From: Alligator mississippiensis
Lineage: Eukaryota; Chordata; Crocodylia; Alligatoridae
DNA length: 64,000 bases
Reading direction: 5' to 3'
Assembly: GCF_030867095.1 (NCBI RefSeq)
Contig: NC_081828.1
Location: 45,981,434-46,045,433 of the forward strand
The translations under genes were made by a program, and so were the position numbers. The notes beneath the pieces were generated by a model, which saw only the letters and a program-made list of their open reading frames with translations, was not told the DNA's origin and ran no database searches. The number at the start of each line of letters is the position of its first letter. Within the stretch, counting starts at the first letter, position 1. This document shows, in pieces, positions 12,225 through 32,371 of this stretch.

Positions 12225-12503
12225 CTGATTTTTCCATGATAAAAATCCCAAAATCAAATGCCAAAATTTATAGGTATTTAGAATTTATTTTATTATAGTG
12301 ATTGAGGCACTGGTAGGCTTCCAAATTGCTTTAAAATTGCAAATATAATTAATAAAACGTGTTCAATTGATACCTCTATATAGTGACATTTCATTTTAAT
12401 TGTTGATTCTGGGGTTTTTTATCAGAGAATTTGCTAATATATGTTTTATCAGAGAATTTGTGATTTTGAATGGAGAAAACCAGGATCCCTGCTGAGTTTG
12501 GAA
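12225..12503. mobile_element. hAT-type 3' end related to the 34669 MITE
   Basis: Ends in gagaaaaccaggatccctg, the same terminus as the 34669-34909 element, after a T- and A-rich stretch. The matching left end is not certain. Confidence 0.5.
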
Positions 12504-13636
12504 GGGAAGATACTTGCCCAACAGTAGAGCCACACAGGCTTGAACGCTCAGTCAAATTTGGAACTTGACTATTGGGCTTTGCCCAATTGAATCTGGACCT
12601 GATTGGCTGATTTGGCCCTCAGAACGTAATATATTTTTAAAATATTGTACTATATATAGGTGGGTACAAAAGTGCTACTTAAAAGTATATTTATAGAGTA
12701 CCTGTGCTAAAACTTGCAGCAGTTTTGGAAAAGGTATAATGTGCATTAATTCTGGGTGAACTAAGTCTGCAGATACCATATGCAGATTATTACAGGTTTG
12801 TAAAATCACTATTCTCAAATTTGTTCCTTACTTCCTGTGCTCAGGAAGAGCAGGGTCTGAGAATAAGGAGAGGAGGAAGGAACTGCAGGGTGAAGAAGTT
12901 GGGGTGGGGAGGGGAAGAGGGCAAAAAACCTGACCCCCAATGGCGAAGGGTTTTGTGGATGTTGAGAGGGATGAAGAGCAGGAATGGCTGAGTGTTGTGT
13001 TGAGAATAAGGATCAGGAAAAAACATTTCCCTTATATAAGATAAGTATTATTGCAGAATTTTTGAGTACATTAAACATGTGCCTTTGGTTTACAATGACC
13101 TGACTTTATTGCCATCTGAGACTTGGAGTTCCTTCCATTCTACCTTCTCATCTGTCTGCAGATATCTCCTTTGCTCACTGTCTGTTACTCATAAGGTCTA
13201 TAATTTTGCATGGCTCATAAGGAGAAAAAAAAATCTCTTTAAAGTGGGCAAATACAATGTGAGGACACCTTGAGGCACAGCTGATGCACACTGGAAATTT
13301 TATTCATAGGGGTACCTTTTTCTGTGTTGTACTTCGGGAGTGTCGCATTATTAATAGCCATTATGAATGCCATCTCCAGATCACTTGTGATAACTACTAT
13401 GCCTAAGTTGGATAACAGGCATTTGCTTATATAGCCATATTGCAAAGACTGTGTCTTGGTCAGCTGATAAATACCCCTACCTTATTAAATCAATTTGACA
13501 GGCATTTTCTTGTCATTCTGGAGCTCTGAGTGCCACCATTTTTTGACTTTGGTTGTTGCAAACTTCAGTCCAGATATCAGAGGTCTCTGGATTATTTTTG
13601 CTTTGAAAAATTAACGAGCATACGAGTTTAAATTGA

Positions 13637-16857
<3,221 letters not shown>

Positions 16858-16913
16858 AAAAGAAAGAGAAATCCAATAAACCAAAAGATCCACCCCCCTT
16901 TGAAGGAATGGAG
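16858..16913 (+). CDS. KIFAP3: KIFAP3 exon 4 (codons 107-125)
   Basis: Acceptor CTACAG, donor GTAGGA. Short 56-nt exon for EKKEKSNKPKDPPPFEGME, the charged Lys-rich linker before the armadillo region. It ends on a codon boundary. The donor is weaker than its neighbours, which is common for small exons. Confidence 0.94.
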
Positions 16914-21025
<4,112 letters not shown>

Positions 21026-22875
21026 TAAAAGATGAACAATAAGCAGGAGAGTACCTGACCTGTGGGTAAGGGGATTGTATTAAATACTTGTTGTAAGATT
21101 TAGAGCTAGATTCTGCTGATAATTTTAACTAATAGGAAGAACTTTTATGAATAATTGGGGGGAAAAAAAAGAAAACCCAGTAGACTTAATCTGTATTCTT
21201 CAGATTTTGCAATGTGGTAAAGATTGTTTTTGAAGTGATTAGTCAGTCTTGAAGAAAATCCATCAACATGTATGCTCCTGCAGGTGAGCATGTACTGCTG
21301 ATGGCACTGTTCCTGCCACTGATTGGTGCTTGTGTTTTGCAAGAACCAGATCATCTGGTGTGTGTGTTAGTTCCACTGAAATTGGTGGAGATGCCAATTG
21401 ATAGCTGAAATCTATCAATACTAGACATGCTAATTGACTGCTTTATTCACTTTCTTAGTATAGAGGCCCAGGATTGAATAAGCCAGGGAGACTGCCTGTC
21501 CTCCCCACACCAGCCCCACCATGGGTGAATCCTTTAAATCAAGGCTAAGGATAGCAGAAGGAGCCTGCATTTTACTGTGTATACTGCGTGTGTGTGAATA
21601 GTTGCATTTCTAAGGAAGTCAGTCCAAGACTACTGATTTTAATTTACTTTTTAAAAAGTGATTTAATGTCTTTTGTAATACACTTACTGTTAATACAGTT
21701 TGAAAAAACAGGCCTGCAGCACTGAGAGGGAAAGCTTGCTTTGGATACTAAGTGTCTGTCAAAACAGGAAGACTCATGCTGAGGAGTTATACCATGCAGC
21801 AGCCAGCAACCATGGCAAGTTCTGGCAGGTGCAACTCTGCAAAAATATAGTTGGGGTTAAAAGGAAAAGTAAAATAAAAGGACACTGCCAGAGGAAAAAT
21901 CCAAAACATTCAGTATGCATTACTACTGATAGTAGTAAAACCTGGAGAAATTTTGCATTGCATGTGAAAGTACTGCCTGATCAGAACGGTAACATTTTAT
22001 ACCCACTGGACATAGGTATGGATGATCATCAGTCATGGGGAAAGTTTATGAAAAATGTAACTAGTTAAAGTGAAAAGTTAGCAGCCTTTAAAACTAACTT
22101 GAGTTAAGGTAAATGTTAAGTATTTCCACTTTCAACTAGTTTAAAGGTAAGTTAAAAAGAGAGTAACTAGTTTCAAGTTGTTGATTCATGAGAAATGCGT
22201 GAAACACGGTGAATTGTCTCTTAGCATCATTTTTCATTTTCAAATGCAATGAGTGGATTTCTTTTCCATAAACCCACAGAAGCACACTAATTTACCTAGA
22301 ACTCACCCTGCTTTACCTGAAAACAATGTTATACTTGTCATACAGTTCTCAGAATAACGATTTACCAATACCTATGTAATGTTAAATCCTTCTCACCCTC
22401 TCCATGCGAAGTACTTTGTAAAAGTTAATGCATCATACAGGTATACCAGAATAATAGAAAGGAGATATTCATACCCAGGTGACAAATGAAAGCTGTTTCC
22501 ACAGAAAACCTCTGTTGTTACAATTTTTATTGCTCAAAAGGTATCAAAGGGGTATGAAATACATCTGAATTAGAAAGAATTAAGGTGTCTGAAAATCAAA
22601 ATTAGACTGAAATGAGAAAATCAGTCTAAATGAGAAAAAAAATGTTCAGTTGCATAGCAGAAACTATTTAAACATGCTTATTGAACTTCAGCAAAAGCTG
22701 CATTTCCAAATTTACATCTGACCATTTTCTTCCTCTGTCTTGCAAAACTAAGCCCTCACTCCTGAACAATTGCTCTACATGGGCAGATGAGGGAACGCTT
22801 GTTCCCTGTCCTGCAGCCAACTTGCTGCCCTGTTGACTTCTGCAAATGCACAGAAAATGCCAGCATGGATTAAGG

Positions 22876-23191
22876 CAGACAAGGTTCCTTGGGTGAATTT
22901 GATATCTTTTATTAGACCAACCCAAATGGTTGGAGAATAGTTATTAAGCAAGCTTTCGGGTTCAAAAACCCTTCGTCAGGCTAAGGAAGCTTCAGCAGTT
23001 GGTGTGCGTTCTTCCTGGATGGACCAACTGCTGAAGCTTCCTTAGCCTGACGAAGGGTTTTTGAACCTGAAAGCTTGCTTAATAACTATTCTCCAACCAT
23101 TTGGGTTGGTCTAATAAAAGATATCAAATTCACCCAAGGAACCTTGTCTGCCTATGTCCTTAGACCAACAGGGCTACAACCCAAACCCCTG
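22876..23191 (+). mobile_element. Inverted-dimer retroelement with hammerhead-like cores (possibly Penelope-like)
   Basis: Flanked by a 15-bp duplication cagcatgRattaagg (22861-22875 and 23192-23206, one mismatch). Almost all of it is an inverted repeat: arms of roughly 125-130 bp (about 22874-22999 and 23024-23153) around a short loop, nearly identical, plus a single-copy tail ending near 23191. Each arm carries CTGACGA, a GGGTT...AACCC or AACCT hairpin, and GAAAGC, the order of a hammerhead ribozyme core. Hammerhead motifs are known in terminal repeats of Penelope-like elements; that link is inference. Confidence 0.65.
23046..23082 (+). ncRNA. Hammerhead-ribozyme-like motif (plus arm)
   Basis: CTGACGA at 23047-23053 fits CUGANGA. 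A following stem (GGGTT paired with AACCT) and GAAA at 23069-23072 fit the core order. GC-TT-GC could be a 2-bp stem III. I could not find a convincing stem I, so activity is unproven. A mirror copy lies at 22953-22980 on the - strand. Confidence 0.4.
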
Positions 23192-24017
23192 CAGCATGAA
23201 TTAAGGAACTCTGGGACTTGTAGTTCTTAAGAGACCATATCTCATAGGAAGGCATGCTACTCTCTGTCTCTCAAACAAGAAGTCCTAGAGTTTCAATAAA
23301 GAAATATCATTTCAGGTAAGTCCTAGAGAGTGGCTGTGTCAGGAAAAACTCTGGGAAAGCTGTATTTCAGGTTTTTTAAACTTTTAACTTAAACTTTAAA
23401 AACAGTTAACCTTTTTTTAAAACTAGTTTTAAAGTTAAAAGTTGACACCTAAAAAAATTAACTAGTTAAAGTTAAAAGTTAGCCATTTCCTTAACTTTTT
23501 AGCTAGTTAATTAACTAGTTAATTCCCATAACTGATGATCATACAAGGTACAAAACAGGAGAGAGTTAGATCCTTAACTTCAGCTCACCTTTTATGTTGT
23601 TCTTTGGGTGGGGGGCTTTTTACCCTCTTCCCCTGCTGCTCCTCCCCCAAACAATAAGGTGTAATTAATATACATCAGTCTCTAGTCAACTTTAGCATCA
23701 GTTCACCACTATGCTGAAATGTTTTCAGTGCAATCACTACAGAGTAATTGTTCTTCCCTCCCCTCCTGCCCTAAATTGTTCCTTTAGAATTTGAAAAAAA
23801 AATCACATCAATGTGGTTGTAAATTTTATAGAAGTAGTTTTTGACCACCTATTTTTAATGGAAAATTGCTCTTTTTTATTTTATTATTTTATAGTTCTTC
23901 CTATTAGTTAAAATTATCAGATGGGCCAGCTCAGAATTTTTTTTGCAAATCCTATTTTCAGCCATTAATGTACTTGTGAATTGATGCAGTTCCACTGCCT
24001 TTAACCTGTTGATATAA

Positions 24018-24236
<219 letters not shown>

Positions 24237-24499
24237 TGAAATATGTTGGTTTCTTCACACAAGGGTCCTAGAAACGTCAATGCAAGTGAAATAGAGATGT
24301 AGTAACTATTTAAAAAACAAAATCCAAACCGCAGCAGGAATATACAACAAAACATGTATGCAACAAAATATACAATAAAACATTCTACATGTATTAACAT
24401 GTAGAACCACAGAGTAAGATGTCCTCAACAGAGCAAAATTACCTGTAAATACAATGAAAGGAAGAAATGTAATGATTCAACTTTCCAAGCACTCTTGTT

Positions 24500-24935
24500 T
24501 GGCACTGGCGAGGCCTCACCTGGAGTACTGTGTCCAGTTTTGGGCCCCACACTTAAAGAAAGATGTGCAGAGACACATTTATGAGGAAAGTCTGAAAGGA
24601 TTAGGATTATTTAATTTGGAGAAGAGAAAACAGAGGGTGGATTTGATAACGATCTTTAAATATCTGAAGGGTGATTATAAAGAAGACGGAGAAAGACTCT
24701 TTTCTATGGCTGTAGGGGACAAGACTAGGAGCAATGGCCACAAACTGCTGCAGAGAAAATTTAGGTTGGAGATTAAGAAGAACTTTCTGACTATGTACAT
24801 GGTTAAGAATTGGAACAGGCTAGGTTAGGCAGTCACTTGACTGGGATGGTTTATGCCAGGGATGATCTCTTCTTGAGCAAGGGGATTCCCTAGGTGACCT
24901 CATGAGGTCCCTTCTAGCCCTGCGATCCTATGAGT
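24500..24935 (+). mobile_element. CR1 LINE 3' fragment
   Basis: The open frame 24454-24828 includes LARPHLEYCVQFWAPHLKKD and TRSNGHKLLQRKFRLEIKKN, the C-terminal end of CR1 ORF2. It is followed by the CR1 3' end (gagcaaggggattccctaggtgacctc-like block). 5'-truncated, degraded. Confidence 0.85.
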
Positions 24936-25024
24936 TTACATGTGTCCTTTCCCAGAAGCAGACAGATCTCCATTTGACAACTTGTTTCAGGGAAACAATT
25001 TAAATTAAATTGCACTTGAATTCA

Positions 25025-25180
25025 CTTCGCCACACTCAATTGACAGCACACACCAACTGCTAAAACTTCCTTAGCCTGATGAAGGGTTTTTGAACTCAAA
25101 AGCTTGCTTAATAACTATTCTCCAACTATTTGGGTTGGTCTAATAAAAGATATCAAATTCACCCAAGGAACCTTGTCTTT
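25025..25180 (+). mobile_element. Small retroelement copy with hammerhead-like core
   Basis: Same unit as one arm of the 22876 element, single copy. Flanked by an 18-bp imperfect duplication aaaWtgcacttRaattca (25007-25024 and 25181-25198). CTGATGA at 25077-25083 keeps the core, but the GAAA box reads CAAAA here, so this copy is more decayed. Confidence 0.65.
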
Positions 25181-25671
25181 AAAATGCACTTAAATTCAAA
25201 TGCACAGAAAATGGCCATTACTGAGAGCATAAAGAAAATCCTGTCCAGGGACTTGCTGGAAAGTCAGGGAAAGGTCTCAAATACCTTCTGTATGTTTCTT
25301 GTCCTATTTTGGTACCTACCTTTCTTTCTTCTAATGTAGATTGTCTGTATTTCACTTAAAGCCTTTTGATCCTGCAAGTCACTCTTCAGGCAGAACCCTT
25401 CTCTAAGCCCCACTTCAGTTTTTACTCTCCTTCTTCCATCAGTTCTTCAGATGCAGCCAAAGTTTAATTCAGACTTTCTTTAGACAAAGTCCGTTTTTGT
25501 TGAGAGGAAAATTTAGCTACAAATCTGAAATGTTTGGGAAGTGTAGCTGCTTAGAATGGAAACGTATTGACACGAATAACTCTGGACATTGCTTTCATTT
25601 AAAAGTATAGCTTTAAAAAAAAAAAAAAGGCAAAGAAAAGCTGAGTTTGGGCTGATGTATAGACGTGGTAA

Positions 25672-25917
<246 letters not shown>

Positions 25918-26061
25918 TGACATCACTTTCCCAGGGAAAGATAAAATGTTGGCTATTCCCAAAGAAGCAGTTGTTAGATTTGTCTTTTATCAGAAAATCT
26001 TTGCTTGCTACAGGAAATCTTCAACTATTGCTATGCCTCAATCTTTTTGAGTAAAGATTAT

Positions 26062-26575
26062 TTCATAGGCGTAGGGCTCGAAGGGACCTCAGAAGATCTT
26101 CAAGTCCAGCCCCCTGCCCCAGGGGCAGGAAGTCAGCAGGGGTCATAGGATCCCAGCAAGATAAACATCCAAATGTCTCTTAAAGGCTTTCAAAGCAGGT
26201 GCTTGACCCACCTCCAGCAGCAGTCTATTCCAAACCTTGGGGGCTCAGACAGTAAAGAAGTTCTTCCTTATGTCCAGCCTGAAATGATCATGGGCGGAGT
26301 TTGTGACCATTTGATCTTGTCATCCCTTGGGGCACTCTGGTGAACAGACGTTCCCCCAGATTCTGGTGAACACCCCTAATAAACTTATAGGTGACCACCA
26401 GATCACCCCTGAGCCTGCACTTTTCCAGGCTAAAGAGTCCCATAGCTCTCAGCCTGTCATCATAAGCTCTGTTTTCCTGACCTTTGATCATGCGTGTGGC
26501 TCTCCTCTGGACTCTCTCAAGCTTCTCCACATCCTTTTTGAATTGTGGAGCCCAAAACTGGATGCAGTACAGTAA
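26062..26575 (-). mobile_element. CR1 LINE 3' fragment
   Basis: Reverse-strand CR1: tail (gaagggacctcagaagatct), then MEKLERVQRRATRMIKGQEN and LRAMGLFSLEKCRLRGDLVV encoded leftward from 26530. 5'-truncated. Confidence 0.87.
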
Positions 26576-27657
26576 GTTCTAGCTTATTGAGAAGGTTCTA
26601 GCAATTCAGTTCCAATGCAGTCATTTTCTAGGTTCTCTTGAACTCTAGTTGATTTGATTTTATGTCTTGGTGTAATATGGAAGGTGTACTGGTAAGAGGT
26701 CATCAATCAAGTATTGATGATCAATAACCAGGTATCTATACTGTCTCTCTTGAATCTATCAGATGTTTTTTAATAGCACTTCCTTTGCTTCTGATTTGCC
26801 TGCGGATCTTAGAACCATAGACTGAGTTGTTTTTTAATGATTCTGGGGTTTTTTCCCCTCTAAGTGAATACCACAAGATAATACTGGCAATGACTTCATT
26901 GTTCTGATAATTACCTCATGCAGTGTTGAAAGTTTTAAATTAATGGCTGTAGAGGATGCATGGACTGTTATATTAGTTAGTGCCCTGAGTTCATTCAGTT
27001 CCTTCAGTCAGTACTGCTTATGTAGTTACAACTTTCTGGTGCCTTAACAGAGGTACATGGAAGAGGATTGATAGCCTGAGAATCAGCTGAGATGACCCTT
27101 GGATAATGTGTGTGTAGTACAGTACAGGAATCCCAGATTTGGCCAGCTCCATACATGTCCCTTGTCAGTGGATATACCAACCATCTGTTGCTAAGGCCTG
27201 TAGCAGATATGCCTAAAATACCCCAGAATGCTCCCATCTATTGATTTATCAGCTGACCTTTCACTGGCTCCAGGGACTGCATGAGAACTTGAACCAACTC
27301 CGTGATCCCTGGAGTCAGCCAGTAATCAGCTGATTGTCAGGCACTTTGCCAGTGCAGGGGGTGCCTGGGAACATGATCCTGGGCTCCTCTTACACTGGCA
27401 AGTATGGTGCGATTGGGATCTGATCCCCGATCCCAAAATCACATCTTCTGCCTTGTACATCTGGCATTGGTAGGAGGTATAATTGTTGGGATCACAGATT
27501 AGATCCCATGGCGTCTTCAGAAGAATCTTTGTCAGAAGCCCAAGCCTTGCAACTTGGGGTCTTCTTGGATACTAAGCATCAGTGGTTGCCAGGAATGTAT
27601 TGTATTGTTCACTTTTGAGATGGTTATGCCTATTTGGCTGGGATTATTTAGTTACCT

Positions 27658-27743
27658 TGCAGGGGATGGTCCTGCTTTGAGCAGGGGGTTGGACTAGATG
27701 AACTCCCGAAGTCCCTTCCAATCCTAACTTTCTGTGATTTCTT
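27658..27743 (+). mobile_element. CR1 LINE 3' tail
   Basis: Only the terminal tail remains: ggatggtcctgctttgagca, then ggactagatgaactcc and tttctgtgattt. Confidence 0.8.
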
Positions 27744-28795
27744 GTGGTAAGGCTAAACAAGACCACTTACAGAAAACCACACAACTTAGATCAGTTCCAC
27801 CTCAGGAATGTCTGGACCTCTAGCCATAAATCTGAAATAATTTCCTTGCAGCAATGACAGGTTCAAATCTAGGCAGGGCTGGATTTGACTGTCATCCTCA
27901 AGATGGGCTGGTTTGCACCCTATATAAGTGAGGTTTGTTTTTTTTTTACAGAACCTTCAAAGGTGAACTTCTGTTATCGGTGTGTAAAGTATATGGATTG
28001 GTTCATTTTCTCAGTGTAGAGACTTGTCTGACTGTCATTTTATGAAATTTCTTATCCAAGCCCTGCCACGTGTCTTTGGGGATGCTGCCATCCAGGGGCT
28101 GCTACATTTGCTTTCGGTGGGAGTTGAGCATGTTGGAAAATTTGGGCCACAATTCATTAAATACTCTGGCAGAAAAAGGGCTCTGTGAAATGCTGTTACT
28201 TTTAATTGCAACGTCCACATAAGTTGTTTTATGGGGATGTGGTCCAGAAAATGGAACTTGACATTTGATGGATGAACTTTCAGTCCCAACTGTGTTAGGA
28301 ACACTTCATTTGTTTTTCTCCACTCTCCCACTTCCTGCCTTACCATTGTGTTTAATATTAGTTGATTTTGAAAATGTATACTGGGAGAGTAGTCATGAGC
28401 GTAAAATCTACTCCTGTATACCTTGATCCTGGCAGTGAACAACTTTACTGATGCCTAAAAATAATTTCTTTCAAACTTTTTTCCACTTCCCACACCCCAG
28501 CTGTGTGTGTTAAATATCACTTTTCTCCAGCTGCGAAACAAAACTAGGAGAGGAAAGTAGGCAGGTTCCATTTAAAGGGTCATGTGACATTTAACAATAA
28601 GCCAGGCTGAGGGGTATGATCTGAACAGAAATCGTTTTTAAAAAATCTGATTAAAATCCTGTTGCTTCACATGATATGAACTGTAAGCACTTTGGGGCAA
28701 GGACTATCGTTTTGTTTGGTGTTAGTGCAGCATCTTATCTGTGATTGGGGCTCCTATGTGCCACCAGAACCACAAGTAACTATCATGCTTTAAGT

Positions 28796-29288
28796 CATGA
28801 ATGCTCAGCCCCCATGCTGCAGGGAAATTTTTAATATGCCCACCTCTCCCCAATGCCAAGTTACGCCAAGCCCTGTGTGGCTCGATTGGGCTTGGGACCC
28901 TGCCCTTCTCCCCCAAGCCTACTGAGTTGTTGCCACATGGCCAGATTGGGCCTGGGACACCTTCATGCCCCTGCAGCCAGGTAAGGGCTGGGCTGGGAGA
29001 GGTCATTGCTAGATGTGCAGATTTGGTCTGGGCCACCCCTCTGCCCCTGTGTGGCCACATCTGGCCTTGGCCTGCTGGGCCATTGCCTTGTGGCTGTATT
29101 GCATTCTCCCTCGCTCCCCCCGATGACCTGATTCGGGTTGGGCCGCTCCCCCCACCCCGCTTGTGGCCAGATCAAAGCTGGAGTGGGCCCAGGCCCTGCC
29201 TACCCCATGCACTGGATCGGGCCTACACACCAAATCCAGCCTGAGCACCACCCACTCAGCCTCTTGGGGAAAAAGGGTTGGACCACTG
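28796..29288. mobile_element. Probable hAT-type element (493 bp)
   Basis: The right end (gggttggaccactg) resembles hAT termini. The left end (catgaatgctcagc) is a weak inverted match. Flanks CTTTAAGT/CTCTCAAT agree at 5 of 8. GC-rich interior resembles that of the 62949 element. Confidence 0.45.
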
Positions 29289-30407
29289 CTCTCAATTATT
29301 CTGCAATATCACAAACTGACCCCAGTATCCTGTTGGAGCATGAAGCCTGCCGATGGCCATCGAGTGTGTATCTGCTTTTCACCGTTTTATGTGATGTAGT
29401 TATCAAGTTCCTCTTTAACATTATTTTTTATATACGCTTTGAAACCATTAAATGAAATACTATCTCTTATTTTATCTGCTCTTTCAGGATTCAGTAGGAT
29501 TTCTTTGATACAGTAGCTACAGCTCCTAAATGCAATTTGTGAGTAAGAACTCTGTGAAGCCTATATCTTTAGTGTTAAATACTTACATGCCAAATGTCCC
29601 TGTTTATCCCAGTTACTTTGCACATTCAACACACATTGCTCATGTCAGAGCACTTTCAGGTGAGCTGCAAATGTAAACCAAAGTGCTAATGTACCTTAAC
29701 AGTTGCTGACAAGTTACCAAATAGTTCCTACTGCCATGGGGTCAAACTTGTCAGCTTGGGTTGCTGAACTTTAGCATTTGTGCCTACCATGCCTTTGAGT
29801 CTTTAGCACAGGGTTTGAAAGATTAGCACAAATTAAATATAGAAAGTATTTAAGAAAGAAGATGCGATTGTAAATAAATTAAAAGCAAGGCTTTTAGATG
29901 CTTGGCTGACAAGAGTTAGGTCTCTCAGGGTAGAGAACCAGCACAGTTTGACCTTGTAAAATAGCAAGTCAGTAGGACTCGGTGTTCTCCAGAGCCGTTT
30001 AGCAGCTTGAGAGCAGGAGTGGAGGGATCTCAGTTTAGGTTATGGGAGCTGGGAGATCTACTCATTACCTGCCTCTTACAGCACAGTCCAAAAGCTCCGT
30101 CTACACCTGGGATAGCAGCTAGATTAGATATTGATGGAGAAAGGTCATGTTTTCTTTCTCCCCGCTCATTTGCCCCAGATCTTTCTAGCTGCTGCTAGGA
30201 AGAGGTTGGGAATCGGGAGAAAGTAAAGGAAATCTTGTTCTTTCTCATCTTCCATTTATGTTTTCCTTCCATTTTTTAATGGCTCCAGTGCCTTCTTCCA
30301 TTTACAGTTCTGCCAACCAACAGCACAGTCAAACTGAATTTGTCTGTTTTTCACTGGCATGTACATGTTACAAAGCACAATGGTGAAAGTAACAAGACTC
30401 TTTGGGC

Positions 30408-30640
30408 ATTTTTACACATGCATGCGCTGCAGTGCCCGGCGCTGTGGCGCATGCATTTGTATAAACGGTGAAATGCACGACAGCACGCAGAAAATGGCAG
30501 CAGTTTGCTTTTGAACTAAAACGTATCAAAAGTGTTTTAGTACAAAAGTGCACTGGCTTCCGTTTTTTGCACGTCGGTGCACATTTTGATGTTTGTCAAA
30601 TGCATGCGAGACAGCGCTGTACGCGTCAGCTTGCATGCTT
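30408..30640. mobile_element. Foldback MITE-like element
   Basis: Arms around 30425-30522 and 30530-30640 pair: the gcatgcattt and cagcgctgt blocks and tgcacgacagcacgcagaaa recur as reverse complements around a centre near 30525. CpG-rich core with repeated GCATGC. No target duplication identified. Confidence 0.55.
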
Positions 30641-32354
30641 AATAGAGTCTGCTGTGATGTACTGGATCTCTGGTGTGTCACAGCATGAAAAGGTATGTGT
30701 ATAAATATCCTTTGAGCCTTTTCTGGTTACTGAAGTTAATCAGCCTTAACTATGCTAAGAATGTTGAATTCTGGATTCTTTGCACATGTAAAGCCTATCA
30801 CATAGCTTTATATGTTTCCATCCTGAAAGAAATTGAAATGCTCATAATCTTGTGCTAGCATCTCCAAACATGTATCCGTGTGAATAAGAGAATGTTCACT
30901 CACTGGGTCTAAAGTTCCACTGCAGCCAGAGATGATTTTAATGGATACAGTGAGCTGATCAGTTCAAATTGGCAGTAAGGTTTGTTTTGCATGTAAATAA
31001 TGCGATCCTTTGGTTACATACCTGTGTTCTAGAAATGAAAGTTCTGGACACCTTGCATGAACATTAAGTATGAACATTCACATTACTTTTGGAGGTACTC
31101 CCAAAAGTACATTAAAGGCATGACCTCTTTCATAGGTCATAATCTGTTTTGTTTTGTTTTTTACTTAATGAGCTGGAGATGGCCTAAGCTGTTCACATAA
31201 GGCTACAACTTTCATACCAGTCAAGTTTTTCATCCTTTGCCCATCCTCATTGGTTTTCTTGGCAACATTTGGCAAGTATCTTGCTTTATCCAACCTTTCC
31301 TGAAACTTGCACTGCAAAACAAAGAACAAGAAGTCCTGTTTTGTCTCTCTGGTGATCAGCTCTCGGTACCATACACAACTCTGCTGAGTTGTACACTAAG
31401 CTTGTTCTCTAATTAACAGAGGGGGAAGGGTTCTTTAAGCATTCTGTTGTTTTTATGAAGGTCTCTTTTAAAAGAGGCTTAACATATTTTTTCCCTTTAT
31501 TGGTTGGCTTGGCCTATTTGTAATGAACCTTAGTATGGAGCTTCAAACATCTGTTTGAGAAAGGAGCTTCCTATAGGCTACTGCAGTGTTTTTCCAATGT
31601 TAATAGGCTTCATTTATCCTATAAAGAAACATATATTTTCCTACCTGATCAAGTGAGCAAACAATAGGGGTCAGATGTGGTAAAGACCCTAACAAAAAGC
31701 ACATGTCCAGCTGTCAGGGTGAGGTAAAGTCATATCAGGATTGCTTGAAGTTATTAATGGCAGTAAAATTTATGCTTCCTCCTGTTTTCCCAATTAAGTT
31801 GAGAAACCTTTTTTCTACGGTGGCTCAGCAGCAGCTGGTTCCAATACTCAGTGTGTGAATATTGCCTGGGGTGTCTCTCTTTCTTTATGGTAGAAGCTGA
31901 CTGAACCACATTAAGTAATCATTCAAGTAAAGGGACCAGTCTGTTGGAAAACAGTAATTATTAAAGGATTTATTTCAGTTGTGGGTGTTTTATCATTTGG
32001 AGTGAGAATAGGCACTTAGCTTTGCAAGCCTGGCCAAAGTTAAACTTTCCACTTGTTAGTTAGACATCTAAATAACTAGCCTAACTTTCAATACTTCTGA
32101 GAGGCCAGCATCTCCAGCAGACTTTAGTAGGGTATTGGGTGCTAAGCACATCTAAAATTAGGTTGTTTAATTGGATATGTAAATATGGATCCGCATATGG
32201 ACCCATAAATATAAATATGCCACAGTCCAGCATCAATTTTTAATATGTTTCTGATTGTATTTGTGTATAAATGATCAAAACGGAGGCTTTGAAATCAAAT
32301 GAATAATTTATGGCATTGGAGGAAGGAATTTTAAATCCCCCGAGTTCATTTAAA

Positions 32355-32371
32355 CCCCCCCCCCCCCCCCC
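32355..32371. repeat. C17 tract
   Basis: Uninterrupted run of 17 C on the + strand. Confidence 0.95.

Larger units (their letters stand above)
22030..23534. mobile_element. Non-autonomous hAT-type element, nested insertion inside
   Basis: Terminal inverted repeats start CAGTCATGGG and CAGTTATGGG, flanked by a perfect 8-bp target duplication ATGATCAT (22022-22029 and 23535-23542). Subterminal regions carry repeated TAACTAGTTAA-type motifs on both sides. No transposase frame is visible. A 316-bp element sits at 22876-23191 with its own duplication. Eight-bp duplications and CAG ends indicate hAT. Confidence 0.85.

Noticed and set aside
11411-12257. Open frames up to 205 codons in the GC-rich block
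   Set aside because: They mirror each other on both strands because the DNA is palindromic and G-rich; no protein family.
21700-22068. 122-codon frame that might be an unknown gene or exon
   Set aside because: Runs across the boundary of a hAT insertion and shows no recognised domain or splice context.
28801-29244. 147-codon frame rich in Pro, Leu and Gly
   Set aside because: Inside a probable hAT element; repetitive composition.
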